The notes under the pieces are model-generated. The model made no database searches and was not told the DNA's origin. It worked only from the letters and a program-made list of their open reading frames with translations. From Alteromonas abrolhosensis (lineage in GTDB: Bacteria > Pseudomonadota > Gammaproteobacteria > Enterobacterales > Alteromonadaceae), in contig NZ_MEJH01000016.1 in NCBI RefSeq assembly GCF_001953635.1, forward strand, positions 1 to 64,000: a DNA stretch of 64,000 bases. Direction: 5' to 3'. A program made the translations under genes and the position numbers. Positions 35,640-45,485 of this stretch are shown in pieces. Positions within the stretch are counted from its first letter, which is position 1; each line of letters starts with the position of its first letter.

Positions 35640-36242
35640 ATGATTCGAAAGTGGTTAGCAGCAGCCCTTATTGCATGCTCTTTTCAAGCATTTTCGCTAC
35701 AAGATACCGCTGATTTAGAAGCGTCTTCTTCGCATTACATTAGAGATGACTTGTTTATCTTTATGCATACTGGACCTGGTCGTAACTACCGTATTCTGGG
35801 TTCAATTGAAGCAGGCACACCTATTACTGTGCTTGCGCGCGACAACGATGCTGAATTCACGCAAATTACTGACAACGAAGGTCGCGAAGGCTGGGTTGAA
35901 AGCCGCTTTGTGTCTAACACGATGTCTCAAGCAGAACAGCTTCCTATCATCAGTGAAAAGCTTGCTGAAAGCCAAAGTGGTTTACAAGCTGCGCAGTCAG
36001 AAAACGCCAGACTTCGCCAACAGCTTAACGATGCGCGCCAGCAAGTATCAAAGCTAACAACCACAAACGAAGAACAAGCCTCTGAAATTGTGCGTCTTAC
36101 CGCTAAGGTAGAAAGCGCTAATAAAGATGAACTTGTGACCTGGTTTACTCGCGGCGGTATGGTAGCGGGTGTAGGTATTTTGTTGGGTGTAATGCTGACC
36201 TATCTTCCGAAACGAAAGCGCAGAAACAGCGAGTGGATGTAG
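35640..36242 (+). CDS. SH3-domain membrane protein YgiM-like (TIGR04211)
   Basis: 200 residues. It has a signal peptide (MIRKWLAAALIACSFQAFS) and a bacterial SH3 domain (about 30-92; YIRDDLFIFMHTGPGRNYRI, REGWVESRFVS). A coiled coil follows (about 97-162), then a C-terminal membrane helix (about 167-187) and a basic tail KRKRR. This matches the TIGR04211/YgiM family, probably anchored in the inner membrane with the SH3 domain in the periplasm. ATG 35640 was chosen for the signal peptide and the GGA site eight bases before it; the frame runs open upstream to 35430. It is divergent from the CYTH-CHAD gene. Confidence 0.85.
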   Translation: MIRKWLAAALIACSFQAFSLQDTADLEASSSHYIRDDLFIFMHTGPGRNYRILGSIEAGTPITVLARDNDAEFTQITDNEGREGWVESRFVSNTMSQAEQLPIISEKLAESQSGLQAAQSENARLRQQLNDARQQVSKLTTTNEEQASEIVRLTAKVESANKDELVTWFTRGGMVAGVGILLGVMLTYLPKRKRRNSEWM

Positions 36243-36276
36243 CGCCAGCGCACCGTTTTTTTCTAGCTTGATATAA

Positions 36277-36308
36277 AAAAATGGCCAGCTTTAAAGCTGG
36301 CCATTTTT
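36277..36308. terminator. Bidirectional intrinsic terminator
   Basis: A 32-bp perfect palindrome (arms 36277-36292 and 36293-36308) with GC-rich core and A/T ends, between the convergent ygiM-like and putA genes. Confidence 0.9.
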
Positions 36309-36377
36309 GTATTTAACATTTTGATTTTAAGCATTAGGGTCTGCTCAACGTTAGTGAACAAACCCTAGGTTTACTGC

Positions 36378-39300
36378 TTACTCATCGTCTTCAACAAGCG
36401 TCATCAACGATGTATTACCACCTGAGGCAGTAGTATCGATACTGATGGTTTTTTCCGTCATCAATCGCTGAATAAGGTTGTCATTATACTCAGCGGTAAT
36501 TACCGGTAAGATTGCTCCTTCGCGTGATGACAGCATTGCCGTGATACGCGCAGTACGATCAGTACCTGAATCTACCACTACGCCCGACAAGTCTTCGTCC
36601 ATTAGCAAGGTGTCTAGGTGTGCAAGACGTGCTACTTGGAATAATCCTTTTGGTGCACCTGTCGATTCAAACTTATTCTGAATTTCTACTGCTTCTTCGT
36701 AGAAAATTTCAGACACTACTGATACTACCGGGTTACCCGTTGATAGTGCCGTTACAATAGAGAGCAACCAGTATTCGAAGGTCACTTCTTTATCGGCGAA
36801 ACATACTAAGATACCGCGCGGCTCTAGATACAGTTTGTTCGACTCACCTGTTGGTCCAGGCAGTACTTGCGGCTTAGCAAGCTTACGTTCAACGCTGGTT
36901 AGCTGCTGACGTGCCGTCGCAAGTGTGCGGTTTAAGTCATCGGCAAGCTCATCAACAATATCAACTTTCGCAATTTTCGCCAGAAGCTGACGCACCATAG
37001 AGATACGGTCATTCAACGGCGTATGACGCCATTTGGCTTCTACGGCTTTAGCCTTATCCATCATCACGTGCGCACGCTCAGCAATTTTTTCATCGCCAAC
37101 TAGCGCTGCATCAGTACCGTCTACATCATCAATGTGAGAAGGCTTAGGTGTGGCGCGCTCCATCATTAGACGAGGCAAGTAGTTTGGACCACCCGCTTTT
37201 GGACCTGTGCCCGAAAGGCCTCGGCCACCAAACGGCTGAACGCCAACTATGGCACCAATCATATTACGGTTGATGTAAACGTTACCTGCGCGACTTTTCG
37301 CTGCAAGCTCGTTCGCACGCTCTTCGATGCGTGAGTGAATACCCATGGTCAGGCCGTAACCTGTGCCATTAATTTGATCTAGTACGCTATCAAGCTCTTT
37401 CGACTTAAAGCGAACAATGTGAACCACTGGGCCAAACACTTCTTTTTCAAGCACATCAATGTTTTTGATTTCATATAACGTTGGTGTGAAGAAAGTACCG
37501 TTGTCAAAGCCCGCAGGCATTTCATTGCGATAAAGTAGCGTCCCCTTGTCTTCCATGTATTTTTGATGGTCAGTCAGGCTCTTGAGTGCCTTCTCATCTA
37601 TTACCGGACCAACATCGGTAGCAAGCTGTGTCGGGTCACCAATTGTCAGCTCTTTCATCGCACCAATTAACATGTCGATAAGGTCGTCTGCAATTTCCTC
37701 TTGCACGTACAATACGCGAAGTGCTGAACAACGCTGACCGGCACTTTGGAAACCAGAGTGGATCACATCGTCAACGACTTGCTCTGGCAGTGCAGTTGAG
37801 TCAACAATCATGCAGTTTTGACCGCCCGTTTCTGCAATTAGCGGCACCTGCTCACCACCACGCTCTGCAAGCACTTGAGAAATTAACGTACCAGTTTGCG
37901 TTGAACCAGTGAACATTACCGCTTTAATACGCTCATCAGGCAGTAGCGTTTCACCAACTTCTTTACCCGGCGATACGATAAGTTTCAATGCATCTTCTGG
38001 TAGACCTACAGAGTGCATAATATCTACCGCACGCTGTGCAATGATGCTGGTTTGTTCAGCAGGCTTAGCCATAACAGTGTTACCTGTTACCAGTGCCGCG
38101 GCAACTTGGCCTAAGAAGATTGCCAACGGGAAATTCCACGGGCTGATACACAGCACAACACCACGAGGAAGCAAGCGCTGATCTTCAGCCAGCTCTTCAG
38201 CACGAGCGGCATAATAGCGACAAAAATCTACCGCTTCACGCACTTCATCAATGCTGTCTTGCGCTACTTTACCCGCTTCACGCATACAAATAGCGATGAG
38301 CTCTGCCATGTGACGCTCTAGTGCGTCAGCGGTACGATTGAGGATTTCAGCGCGCTCACTCACGTCGCGTTTAGACCATGCTTCAAATCCAGCTTCGGCT
38401 TCATCTAATGCCTTGCGCATGTCATCAGGCGTAGCGTAATGGTGATAACCTACCACGTCGTTGTGGTTAGTTGGACTAAGTACCGGAGTAGCACCTTCTG
38501 GCACTTCACCAGTAAACTTGTAGTAATCCTGCCAGCGCTCTAATTCGTGTTTAAGCGCCGTTACCGCGTTGGTATCGGTCAAATCCAGTCCGCGCGAGTT
38601 GTCACGCTCCGGGGCATATAAACCACGTGGCGTTTTAATCAGCTTGTTGTAACGTACTTTTAAGCGTTGTGTTTTCTCTACCGGATCTTCAAGCAAAGAC
38701 TCAACCGGTTTTTCATCGTCAACGATAGCGTTTACGAACGACGAGTTCGCGCCATTTTCAAGAAGACGACGTACCAGGTAGGCCAATAGGTCTTCGTGTT
38801 CACCTACAGGTGCATATACACGGCACTGAATCTTATCCTGTGTTACCACTTGGTCGTAAAGGGTATCACCCATTCCGTGTAGACACTGGAATTCAAAACC
38901 TTCTTTGTCGTCACCGGCAAGTTCAACAATAACAGATGCCGTGTAAGCATTGTGTGTAGCGAACTGCGGGTAAATAGTGTCGCGGTACTCAAGCAATCGG
39001 TTAGCGCACGCGTGGTACGACACATCCGTCGACGACTTACGGGTAAATACAGGAAACTCTTCAAGACCTGCCTGCTGAGTAAGTTTAATCTCAGTATCCC
39101 AATAGGCGCCTTTAACTAAACGCACCATCAGCGGGCGGCCTACTTCTAGGGTAAGCTCACGTAAGTATTCAATAACGTGAATTGCACGTTTTTGATATGC
39201 CTGTACAGCCAAGCCAAAGCCTGTCCAGCCGCTTAGGTCTTCATCACGAAAAACCGCTTCGATAATGTCTAGAGAAAGCTCAAGACGGTCTGCTTCTTCC

Positions 39301-40175
39301 GCATCTACCGTTAAGCCAATATCGTATTCTTTCGCCATCATACACAGCGCTTTTAAGCGCGGCGGAATGTCGGCCATGGCGCGTTCGCGATGCGAAAATT
39401 CAAAGCGTGGGTGAATAGCTGACAGCTTAACTGAGATGCCCGGTGAACGCTTAGGTCCACGTCCGTTAGCCGCTTTACCAATAACTTTAATGGCTTTCAC
39501 GTATGCATCGTAGTAACGATCAGCGTCGCGCATAGTGCGTGCGCCTTCACCTAGCATGTCGTAAGAATACACATACCCTTTGGTTTCTTTCTCTTTAGCG
39601 CGATCTACGGCATCTTCAATGGTTTCGCCCATAACGAACTGGCGACCCATAACCCGCATAGCAATATTCATAGCACGGCGAATAACAGGCTCACCTAAGC
39701 GACCCAGGGTTTGTTTTAACAAGCCAAACTGTTCTTTCTTGCGCTTGTCGGCATAGTTCACCATATTACCCGTGAACAACAAGCCCCACGCAGATGCGTT
39801 AACGAACAATGATTCTGAATTACCCAGGTGAGGTGTCCATTGACCCTGAGACAGTTTGTCACGAATAAGCTCATCTTGAGTGGCCTTGTCAGGCACACGC
39901 AGCAAGGCTTCTGCCAAGCACATCAATACCACACCTTCTGCAGTAGACAGCGAGTATTCGTTTAATAGTGCATCAACACCACCGTGCCCCTCTTGTTCGC
40001 GTCGGATTTGAAGCACCATCTTTCGGGCGCGTTCCCATGCACGGCTTCGAGCACGTGGATTTACCTCGGCAATAGGAAGGATTTGATCCACAGCCACCGA
40101 CTCACTAATGCGATAGTAGTCTCTTATACGCTGGCGTAGGGGTGAAGTTGTATGAAGTGTGTCGTTAATGAGCAT
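36378..40175 (-). CDS. putA: Bifunctional proline dehydrogenase / L-glutamate-gamma-semialdehyde dehydrogenase PutA
   Basis: A 1265-residue enzyme that oxidises proline to glutamate. The FAD-dependent proline dehydrogenase barrel covers about 170-480 (GPKRSPGISVKLSAIHPRF, RLVKGAYWDTEIK). The aldehyde dehydrogenase covers about 550-1010, with SPWNFPLAIFLGQ, GGQNCMIVDSTAL and the catalytic Cys in GQRCSALRV. A C-terminal ALDH-like domain follows (about 1100-1250). The N-terminus lacks the ribbon-helix-helix DNA-binding domain of E. coli PutA (1320 aa), so it is not expected to repress its own gene. The start ATG has AAAGGG five bases upstream. No putP proline permease is adjacent. Confidence 0.95.
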   Translation of the reverse strand: MLINDTLHTTSPLRQRIRDYYRISESVAVDQILPIAEVNPRARSRAWERARKMVLQIRREQEGHGGVDALLNEYSLSTAEGVVLMCLAEALLRVPDKATQDELIRDKLSQGQWTPHLGNSESLFVNASAWGLLFTGNMVNYADKRKKEQFGLLKQTLGRLGEPVIRRAMNIAMRVMGRQFVMGETIEDAVDRAKEKETKGYVYSYDMLGEGARTMRDADRYYDAYVKAIKVIGKAANGRGPKRSPGISVKLSAIHPRFEFSHRERAMADIPPRLKALCMMAKEYDIGLTVDAEEADRLELSLDIIEAVFRDEDLSGWTGFGLAVQAYQKRAIHVIEYLRELTLEVGRPLMVRLVKGAYWDTEIKLTQQAGLEEFPVFTRKSSTDVSYHACANRLLEYRDTIYPQFATHNAYTASVIVELAGDDKEGFEFQCLHGMGDTLYDQVVTQDKIQCRVYAPVGEHEDLLAYLVRRLLENGANSSFVNAIVDDEKPVESLLEDPVEKTQRLKVRYNKLIKTPRGLYAPERDNSRGLDLTDTNAVTALKHELERWQDYYKFTGEVPEGATPVLSPTNHNDVVGYHHYATPDDMRKALDEAEAGFEAWSKRDVSERAEILNRTADALERHMAELIAICMREAGKVAQDSIDEVREAVDFCRYYAARAEELAEDQRLLPRGVVLCISPWNFPLAIFLGQVAAALVTGNTVMAKPAEQTSIIAQRAVDIMHSVGLPEDALKLIVSPGKEVGETLLPDERIKAVMFTGSTQTGTLISQVLAERGGEQVPLIAETGGQNCMIVDSTALPEQVVDDVIHSGFQSAGQRCSALRVLYVQEEIADDLIDMLIGAMKELTIGDPTQLATDVGPVIDEKALKSLTDHQKYMEDKGTLLYRNEMPAGFDNGTFFTPTLYEIKNIDVLEKEVFGPVVHIVRFKSKELDSVLDQINGTGYGLTMGIHSRIEERANELAAKSRAGNVYINRNMIGAIVGVQPFGGRGLSGTGPKAGGPNYLPRLMMERATPKPSHIDDVDGTDAALVGDEKIAERAHVMMDKAKAVEAKWRHTPLNDRISMVRQLLAKIAKVDIVDELADDLNRTLATARQQLTSVERKLAKPQVLPGPTGESNKLYLEPRGILVCFADKEVTFEYWLLSIVTALSTGNPVVSVVSEIFYEEAVEIQNKFESTGAPKGLFQVARLAHLDTLLMDEDLSGVVVDSGTDRTARITAMLSSREGAILPVITAEYNDNLIQRLMTEKTISIDTTASGGNTSLMTLVEDDE

Positions 40176-40620
40176 TGCAACCCTTTCATAGAAATAGCTG
40201 TAACAAAAAGCGTTCCCGCCGTGTCAGACTGCTCACGGTTACATGGAAGCGGCTAAAAAACAAGCAAAGTCGAAACCCTGCGTTGACCTGTCGTTCTTCT
40301 TTTAACTTTATACTTTTGTATGAAGATCACGACAGCGCCAAATTTGCGCGGATGGTAGCACACAAAATTCCCCTGCCAAGCCCCTACCAGCAAAGTTTTT
40401 TTGATTCTCTGTCAAGCTACGTATTCAGTGCGTTAGATGACATTTTTTATCCCCTTGAGATCAGATTATTTTTCGCTTCTTAGACATAAGTATTGTTGCT
40501 TCTAAAGTCGTAGAAAAACACTTCGATAAATGGTGTATTTTTAATCGCAATAAAAAGCGGTTAATAAAAAACCGTCTACACTATAAAAAAACAAAAATAT
40601 AAATAGATAGGTAATTGCCG
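40176..40620. other. Intergenic region between divergent putA and chemoreceptor genes
   Basis: 445 bp without a convincing gene. A TATAAA at 40582-40587 is a possible -10 site for the chemoreceptor gene, preceded by a weak 5-bp inverted repeat (40558-40562 with 40570-40574). I saw no clear putA promoter or operator. A 102-codon open frame on the plus strand has no ribosome binding site and unnatural composition. Confidence 0.5.
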
Positions 40621-42243
40621 ATGTGGTTAAGAAAATTCAGTTTAATTCAACGTTTGGGCATCATAGTTGCTCTTATTACGTTGTTATTTGTATTACTTAC
40701 TGCCGTTGTTCTAAATAGGCATTATGAAGCTTTAAAGCACAAGTCTTATGAAGAAAACCAGCACCTTGTTGAAGTTGTTCATACTATGCTTAGCAGCTTT
40801 GCTGCACGCACTGATATAGATGAAGCAACAGCCAAGCAACAAGCGCTAGACGCAGTTAAAGCGCTGCGTTATGACGGCAGCAATTATTTTTGGATTCAAG
40901 ACCAAACGCCAACCATGGTCATGCACCCTATTAAGCCAGCGCTTGATGGACAGGACCTGAGAACGTTTAAAGACGGAAATGGAAAAGCGTTCTTTATCGA
41001 GATGGCGCAAAAGGTAAAATCTAAAGGTGAAGGCTTTGTGGACTATGTATGGCCGCTGCCCGGCGAGGAGTCACCCACGGATAAAATCTCTTATGTAAAA
41101 GAGTTCAAGCCATGGGGTTGGACGGTAGGTTCTGGTATTTACCTGACAAACCTAGAACAGGAGTTTTCTCACCTACGCAACCTGATTGTGGTGTTCTGCG
41201 TGGTAAGCGTAATTTTAGTCGTGCTACTTATTTACGTAATCGGTGGAAGCATTGTCAAACCGGTGCAAGAAGTTAGTGAGCGCATGAAGGACATTTCACA
41301 AGGTGAAGGTGACCTAACCCGCTCACTGCCAGAAACTGGTCAGGATGAGGTGACTCGTCTGGCTCGCTACTTCAATGAGTACACCGAAAAAATGCGCCAA
41401 TCGCTATTGGGTATCCGTGAGAATATAAACTCACTAACCCAACAAGCCGAACTGGTAGAAACGTCGAGCAAGAACAGTAACGCCCAAGCTCAGACCCAAA
41501 ATGAAAACATGCTTCAGGTTGCCGCTGCGATGGAAGAAATGACCACGCAGATAAATGAAGTTAGCAATAATGCTGACTCGGCAGAGAAAAGTACAAGCAG
41601 TGCCCGTGGTAACGTGCAGCACGGCGCCTCGGTCGTAGACAGCACAGTAAAAGATATCCGCTCTTTAACCTCGGATATTGAAAGTGTAAGTAGTGCAGTG
41701 ACCGAACTTGCTGCGCAGACCGAAAGCATTGGTGCGGTACTTGATGTTATTCGCGGCATTGCCGAACAAACGAACCTACTTGCGCTTAACGCTGCTATAG
41801 AAGCCGCGCGAGCGGGCGAGCAAGGACGAGGGTTCGCCGTTGTAGCTGATGAAGTTCGCACGCTAGCAAGCCGTACCGGGCAAAGTACCGATGAAATTCA
41901 GGCGATGATTGAAAAACTGCAGAACAACGCCAAAAACGCGGTTGATGCAGTAAAAGTGAGCCAAGCGGCGTCGACTAAAACCGTCGATAACGCCATACAA
42001 GCGAACCAAAACTTGCAGGAAGCAGATCGCCTGATGACCGAAATTGCCGATATGAGTAGCGAAATAGCTCGGGCGACGGAACAGCAAGCAGAGGCTGCTA
42101 CAGAAGCCAATATGCGTATAAATGCGCTATCTGGTGCTGCTGATAGCAGCTTGCGTACGGCTGATGAATTAGCCGCTGCAAGTCAGGCGCTACGCACAAG
42201 CTGTCTGGCTATTATGGATATTGCGAACCGCTTTAAGCTATAA
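40621..42243 (+). CDS. Methyl-accepting chemotaxis protein (single Cache)
   Basis: A 540-residue chemoreceptor. Membrane helix 1 is at about 12-30. A periplasmic single Cache domain follows (about 35-185; [29 protein letters not shown]), then membrane helix 2 at about 190-212, HAMP at 213-265 ([20 protein letters not shown]) and the signalling domain. The hairpin tip reads [20 protein letters not shown], followed by [15 protein letters not shown]. No C-terminal CheR-docking pentapeptide is seen. ATG 40621 was chosen over TTG 40615 because AGG lies about ten bases upstream. The ligand is unknown; Cache domains of this kind often bind organic acids. Confidence 0.92.
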   Translation: MWLRKFSLIQRLGIIVALITLLFVLLTAVVLNRHYEALKHKSYEENQHLVEVVHTMLSSFAARTDIDEATAKQQALDAVKALRYDGSNYFWIQDQTPTMVMHPIKPALDGQDLRTFKDGNGKAFFIEMAQKVKSKGEGFVDYVWPLPGEESPTDKISYVKEFKPWGWTVGSGIYLTNLEQEFSHLRNLIVVFCVVSVILVVLLIYVIGGSIVKPVQEVSERMKDISQGEGDLTRSLPETGQDEVTRLARYFNEYTEKMRQSLLGIRENINSLTQQAELVETSSKNSNAQAQTQNENMLQVAAAMEEMTTQINEVSNNADSAEKSTSSARGNVQHGASVVDSTVKDIRSLTSDIESVSSAVTELAAQTESIGAVLDVIRGIAEQTNLLALNAAIEAARAGEQGRGFAVVADEVRTLASRTGQSTDEIQAMIEKLQNNAKNAVDAVKVSQAASTKTVDNAIQANQNLQEADRLMTEIADMSSEIARATEQQAEAATEANMRINALSGAADSSLRTADELAAASQALRTSCLAIMDIANRFKL

Positions 42244-42348
42244 ACTCTCATCCAATAGTTGGCCTGCTGCACCTTGCTTGAAAGCCTTAAAGGTATCGAA
42301 AGCATCGGAAAGCAGGCTAATATTAGTGTTGTCCACTGCACTGCGCAT
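42238..42348 (-). CDS. Possible 36-codon small protein or gene remnant
   Basis: An antisense frame with ATG at 42348 and TAG at 42238-42240 overlaps the last bases of the chemoreceptor gene. The translation (starting [20 protein letters not shown]) has a balanced composition typical of real protein, and ends QLLDESL. There is no clear ribosome binding site, and a stop codon lies four codons upstream of the ATG. It may be a small gene, the decayed end of a former gene, or chance. Confidence 0.25.
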   Translation of the reverse strand: MRSAVDNTNISLLSDAFDTFKAFKQGAAGQLLDESL

Positions 42349-42612
42349 ACGGCTGTGTTATGCCTTTTATAAAGAAAAAACTAAACTTTACTGTTATTTG
42401 CTTCTCTTACCCTCATTACGTGCTTTCGCATTCTCTGTTTAAACAATACACCTACCTTATGCGTATGGAAGAAACGACCTGAGTGCATTACACTCAGAAG
42501 CACCATAAGTGGCTGTTCATCAATTGCCGTTTTGTAATTGGTATTGCACCACATAAAAGTAGTGGCTTTTGCGCAATAAACCTTAAACGCGCAACAAATC
42601 AAGGAGTTGAAT
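42244..42612. other. Intergenic region after the chemoreceptor gene
   Basis: 369 bp. Besides the doubtful antisense frame at 42238-42348, it holds a 7-bp inverted repeat (42479-42485 with 42491-42497) without T-tract. A strong AAGGAG site sits directly before the next gene. No promoter could be assigned with confidence. Confidence 0.5.
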
Positions 42613-44328
42613 ATGAGTAGTGGTTCAAAGGGCAAGCCTATTTTATTATGGGTGGTTGGTATTTTTGTGGTGCTATTTCTGGTGTATTTTTTGTTCGCCA
42701 ACACCATAATCAAATCTATTCTCGAGTCCAAATTAGGCGAGTCATACGGCGCTGAAGTGAATATCGACGAGTTCGACCACTCTCTTTTTCCGACCACGGT
42801 TACACTAAAAGGCATTTCCCTAACTAACCCTACAAAACCTTCGCATAACCAGGTTTTTGTGGGTGAAGCTTATGCTGACGTTGAACTCAAGCCGCTTTTG
42901 AACGACCAGGTTATTGTTAACAACCTTAATTTACTGAAAGTACAGTTCGACACGTTGCGCGAGACTGAAGGCGAAGTGTATCGCGTACCAGAGCGCTCAT
43001 TGTCATTTGATGAAATCAAAACCAAAGCCAAAGAAGCGGTGCCTACGGTCGATGAGCTACTCGCTCGTAACCCGCTAAAAACCACCGCTGCCATTGAAAA
43101 AGCAAAATCTGCCTACGAAACTTACGGTAAGGGCCTTAAAGACGATTATGAATCTTTACCTGATAAGGCGCGCATTGAGTACTATAAAACGCAAGTTGCC
43201 CAGCTAAAAGAAACGAACTACAAAGACCCTCAAGCCTTGGTACAGGCGAAGTCATCGTTTGATAAGTTAAAAGAAGAAATGCAGGCAGACCGCGCGCTTA
43301 TTAGTAACTTCACGGAAAAAGCGAGCGATGCTAAAAAAGCGTTCAGTGAAAGCGTTGAGGCACTTAAAAAAGCGCCACAAGAAGATTACGCTTTGTTAAA
43401 AGGCGTAATTGCAGGCGATCAAGCTGCGCTTTCTCAAGTGACTTACTTTGTGTTTGGTGACAAGGCGGCGGAATACACTGAGTACCTCATGGCAGCAATG
43501 CAAATTGTTATGCCGCTCATTCAAGGTGAAGAAAAAAGTGAAGCGCCGACTGAAGTGCCGTCAATCTTGGTGAAAGAAGCCAATGTATCAGTGCTTTGGC
43601 AAAATGAAACTATCACCAGCAAGTGGAATAACATTACAAACGTTCACGAAGTCTTCGGTAACCCCACCACCTTTACTATTGAAGCGGCGGGAGACCTATT
43701 AAAATCGTTTACTTCAAGCGGAGAATTCTGGATTGACGGCAACGGGGTTGACGCTAGCCAAGTATGGCAGCTAGCCGGTGTGAATATGTCTGACATTACA
43801 TTTAGCGGCAATGAAACGCTAAATGCTGTACTTAAATCGGCGTTGATGAAAACCAATGGCTCGATGAAAGTCACTGATAACATATTAAGTGGTACTGGCG
43901 AAGTTGATCTTCAGCAGCTTGTTATGGAAGCCACTGGCACCAGTGATATTACCAGCGCGATCGCGCAGGCACTGCAAACGTTAACCAGCTTGAACATGAC
44001 CATGCTACTTGACGGTACGCTTTCAGACCCTGGCTTCAATATTAAATCCGACCTTGATAATAAGCTTGCTAAAGCGGCGCTTTCTCAGCTTACCGCAAGT
44101 CAAAAAGATAAGTTAGATGAGCTAAACAACAAACTCAACAGCATGATAAGCAGCCAGCAATCACTGTTATCCGGCGAACTTGTTGATGTAAACAGCATGC
44201 TTAGCGCAGCGCAAGGCGACAGTGCCGCTCTTCAGGAACTACTACAAGCTCAGCTTAACAACGTTGTTGAGCAGCAAAAAAGTAAACTATTTGACAAATT
44301 GAAGGGAAAATTGGGCCAAGGTGAATAA
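42613..44328 (+). CDS. TIGR03545-like membrane-anchored protein
   Basis: 571 residues. One N-terminal membrane helix (about 10-30, LLWVVGIFVVLFLVYFLFA) leads to a long periplasmic part. Near the helix, ESKLGESYGAEVNIDEFDHSLFPTTVTLKGI resembles the start of AsmA-like proteins that run along the envelope. A central helical region (about 110-290) is rich in Lys, Glu and Ala, and the C-terminus is Gln/Leu-rich helical. The overall layout fits the TIGR03545 family of unknown function. ATG 42613 has AAGGAG six bases upstream and is preferred to TTG 42607. It has its own terminator; the neighbours do not explain its role. Confidence 0.65.
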   Translation: MSSGSKGKPILLWVVGIFVVLFLVYFLFANTIIKSILESKLGESYGAEVNIDEFDHSLFPTTVTLKGISLTNPTKPSHNQVFVGEAYADVELKPLLNDQVIVNNLNLLKVQFDTLRETEGEVYRVPERSLSFDEIKTKAKEAVPTVDELLARNPLKTTAAIEKAKSAYETYGKGLKDDYESLPDKARIEYYKTQVAQLKETNYKDPQALVQAKSSFDKLKEEMQADRALISNFTEKASDAKKAFSESVEALKKAPQEDYALLKGVIAGDQAALSQVTYFVFGDKAAEYTEYLMAAMQIVMPLIQGEEKSEAPTEVPSILVKEANVSVLWQNETITSKWNNITNVHEVFGNPTTFTIEAAGDLLKSFTSSGEFWIDGNGVDASQVWQLAGVNMSDITFSGNETLNAVLKSALMKTNGSMKVTDNILSGTGEVDLQQLVMEATGTSDITSAIAQALQTLTSLNMTMLLDGTLSDPGFNIKSDLDNKLAKAALSQLTASQKDKLDELNNKLNSMISSQQSLLSGELVDVNSMLSAAQGDSAALQELLQAQLNNVVEQQKSKLFDKLKGKLGQGE

Positions 44329-44370
44329 TGCGACTTTGACTCGACGCTGCTTCGCGGCATAATAAGACAC

Positions 44371-44399
44371 AGCAGAGGCGCAGAGCCTCTGCTTTTTTT
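44371..44399 (+). terminator. Intrinsic terminator
   Basis: A 9-bp GC-rich stem (44371-44379 with 44385-44393), loop GCAGA, then seven T. It ends the TIGR03545-like gene and separates it from the ftsB series. Confidence 0.9.
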
Positions 44400-44427
44400 C
44401 CGCTTAACCACATTGTCAGGTGAATCT

Positions 44428-44718
44428 GTGTTGCAAGGTAAATGGCTTCCCATTGTATTGATAGTACTGCTTGGTCTATTGCAATACAGGCTATGGTTTG
44501 GAAAAAATAGTATTCCCGATTACTTCAACCGAAAACAAGAAGTTCACTCTCAAGCCCTTCAAAATGCAAATCTTGCTCAGCGCAACGCCCTACTCAAAGC
44601 TGATATTAACGATTTAAAAATTGGTTTAGAAGCCATTGAAGAAAGAGCGCGAAACGAACTCGGTTTGATCAAAAAGGGAGAAACCTTCTACCGTATTTTG
44701 CCCGCAGATTCTAAGTGA
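44428..44718 (+). CDS. ftsB: Cell division protein FtsB
   Basis: A 96-residue bitopic division protein that joins FtsL and FtsQ in the divisome. One membrane helix (about 7-22, PIVLIVLLGLLQYRLWF) is followed by a periplasmic coiled coil (about 35-75) and the conserved EERARNELGLIKKGETFYRI. GTG 44428 was chosen because AGGTGA lies four bases upstream; an in-frame TTG exists at 44413. The stop nearly touches the ispD start, so the two are coupled, the usual ftsB-ispD-ispF order. Confidence 0.93.
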   Translation: MLQGKWLPIVLIVLLGLLQYRLWFGKNSIPDYFNRKQEVHSQALQNANLAQRNALLKADINDLKIGLEAIEERARNELGLIKKGETFYRILPADSK

Positions 44719-44723
44719 AGAAC

Positions 44724-45485
44724 ATGACATCGCCCCGCGTTGTTGCGGTTATCCCCGCAGCCGGAGTTGGCAGCCGAATGCAGGCTGACCGCCCTAAGCA
44801 ATACCTCACCATAAATGGTAAAACTATTCTTGAACACACGATTGACGCATTGCTACATCATCCGTTAATCGACGAGGTGATCGTAGCAATAAGCCCGGGC
44901 GACGGGTATTTCGATCGATATGGGTTGCGTGACAAACCCATTCACGTTGTTGACGGCGGCAAAGAAAGAGCAGATAGCGTTTTAAACGGTATTGTGAATC
45001 TTGGTGAGAACGACTGGGCACTGGTACACGATGCAGCAAGGCCTTGTGTGGAGCAGAGCGATATTTCTGCACTTATCGAATTAATACACTCCCCTGACGT
45101 TGTAGGCGGTATACTGGCTACTCCTGTTCGTGACACTATGAAACGGGTCAAGTCTTCGTCGAATGTGATTTCACACACCGAAGATAGAGAGGGTTTGTGG
45201 CACGCGTTAACGCCTCAACTTTTCCCAGCCACATTGTTAAAACGCGCTCTTCAAAATGGATTATCACAAGGCGCCAACATTACCGACGAAGCGTCAGCCA
45301 TGGAACTTGAAGGCTACAAGGTTGCCATGGTGAACGGAAGCCCGGCGAATATAAAAATAACGCACCCTGCCGATCTTCCTTTAGCAGAATTTTATCTTAA
45401 GCAAAAATTTAGCGCGCAAGGCCAGGACGCTCAAAGCTACAGCGCACAAAGCTACAGCGCACAAAATCAAAAGGCACAATCATAA
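44724..45485 (+). CDS. ispD: 2-C-methyl-D-erythritol 4-phosphate cytidylyltransferase IspD
   Basis: A 253-residue MEP-pathway enzyme that joins CTP and methylerythritol phosphate. Conserved blocks: [20 protein letters not shown] at the CTP site, [35 protein letters not shown] and [10 protein letters not shown]. The normal domain ends near AEFYLKQKF. After it comes a Gln/Ser/Ala-rich tail of about 24 residues with a repeated SAQSY unit, absent from E. coli IspD (236 aa). ATG 44724 was used; GTG 44715, overlapping the ftsB stop, is the alternative. It overlaps ispF by one base (TAATG). Confidence 0.95.
   Translation: MTSPRVVAVIPAAGVGSRMQADRPKQYLTINGKTILEHTIDALLHHPLIDEVIVAISPGDGYFDRYGLRDKPIHVVDGGKERADSVLNGIVNLGENDWALVHDAARPCVEQSDISALIELIHSPDVVGGILATPVRDTMKRVKSSSNVISHTEDREGLWHALTPQLFPATLLKRALQNGLSQGANITDEASAMELEGYKVAMVNGSPANIKITHPADLPLAEFYLKQKFSAQGQDAQSYSAQSYSAQNQKAQS
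45433..45462 (+). repeat. 15-bp tandem repeat in the ispD 3' end
   Basis: Two perfect copies of a 15-bp unit (45433-45447 and 45448-45462) encode the pentapeptide QSYSA twice in frame. Looser copies flank it. It looks like recent slippage growth of a disordered tail. Confidence 0.8.

Noticed and set aside
40175-40483. 102-codon plus-strand frame upstream of the chemoreceptor
   Set aside because: It starts at the putA start region, lacks a ribosome binding site, and its composition is unlike protein.
42479-42497. 7-bp inverted repeat as terminator of the chemoreceptor gene
   Set aside because: It lies 236 bases after the stop and has no T-tract.
42381-42815. 144-codon minus-strand frame over the start of the TIGR03545-like gene
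   Set aside because: It overlaps a gene with a strong ribosome binding site and signal-anchor; the product composition is unnatural.
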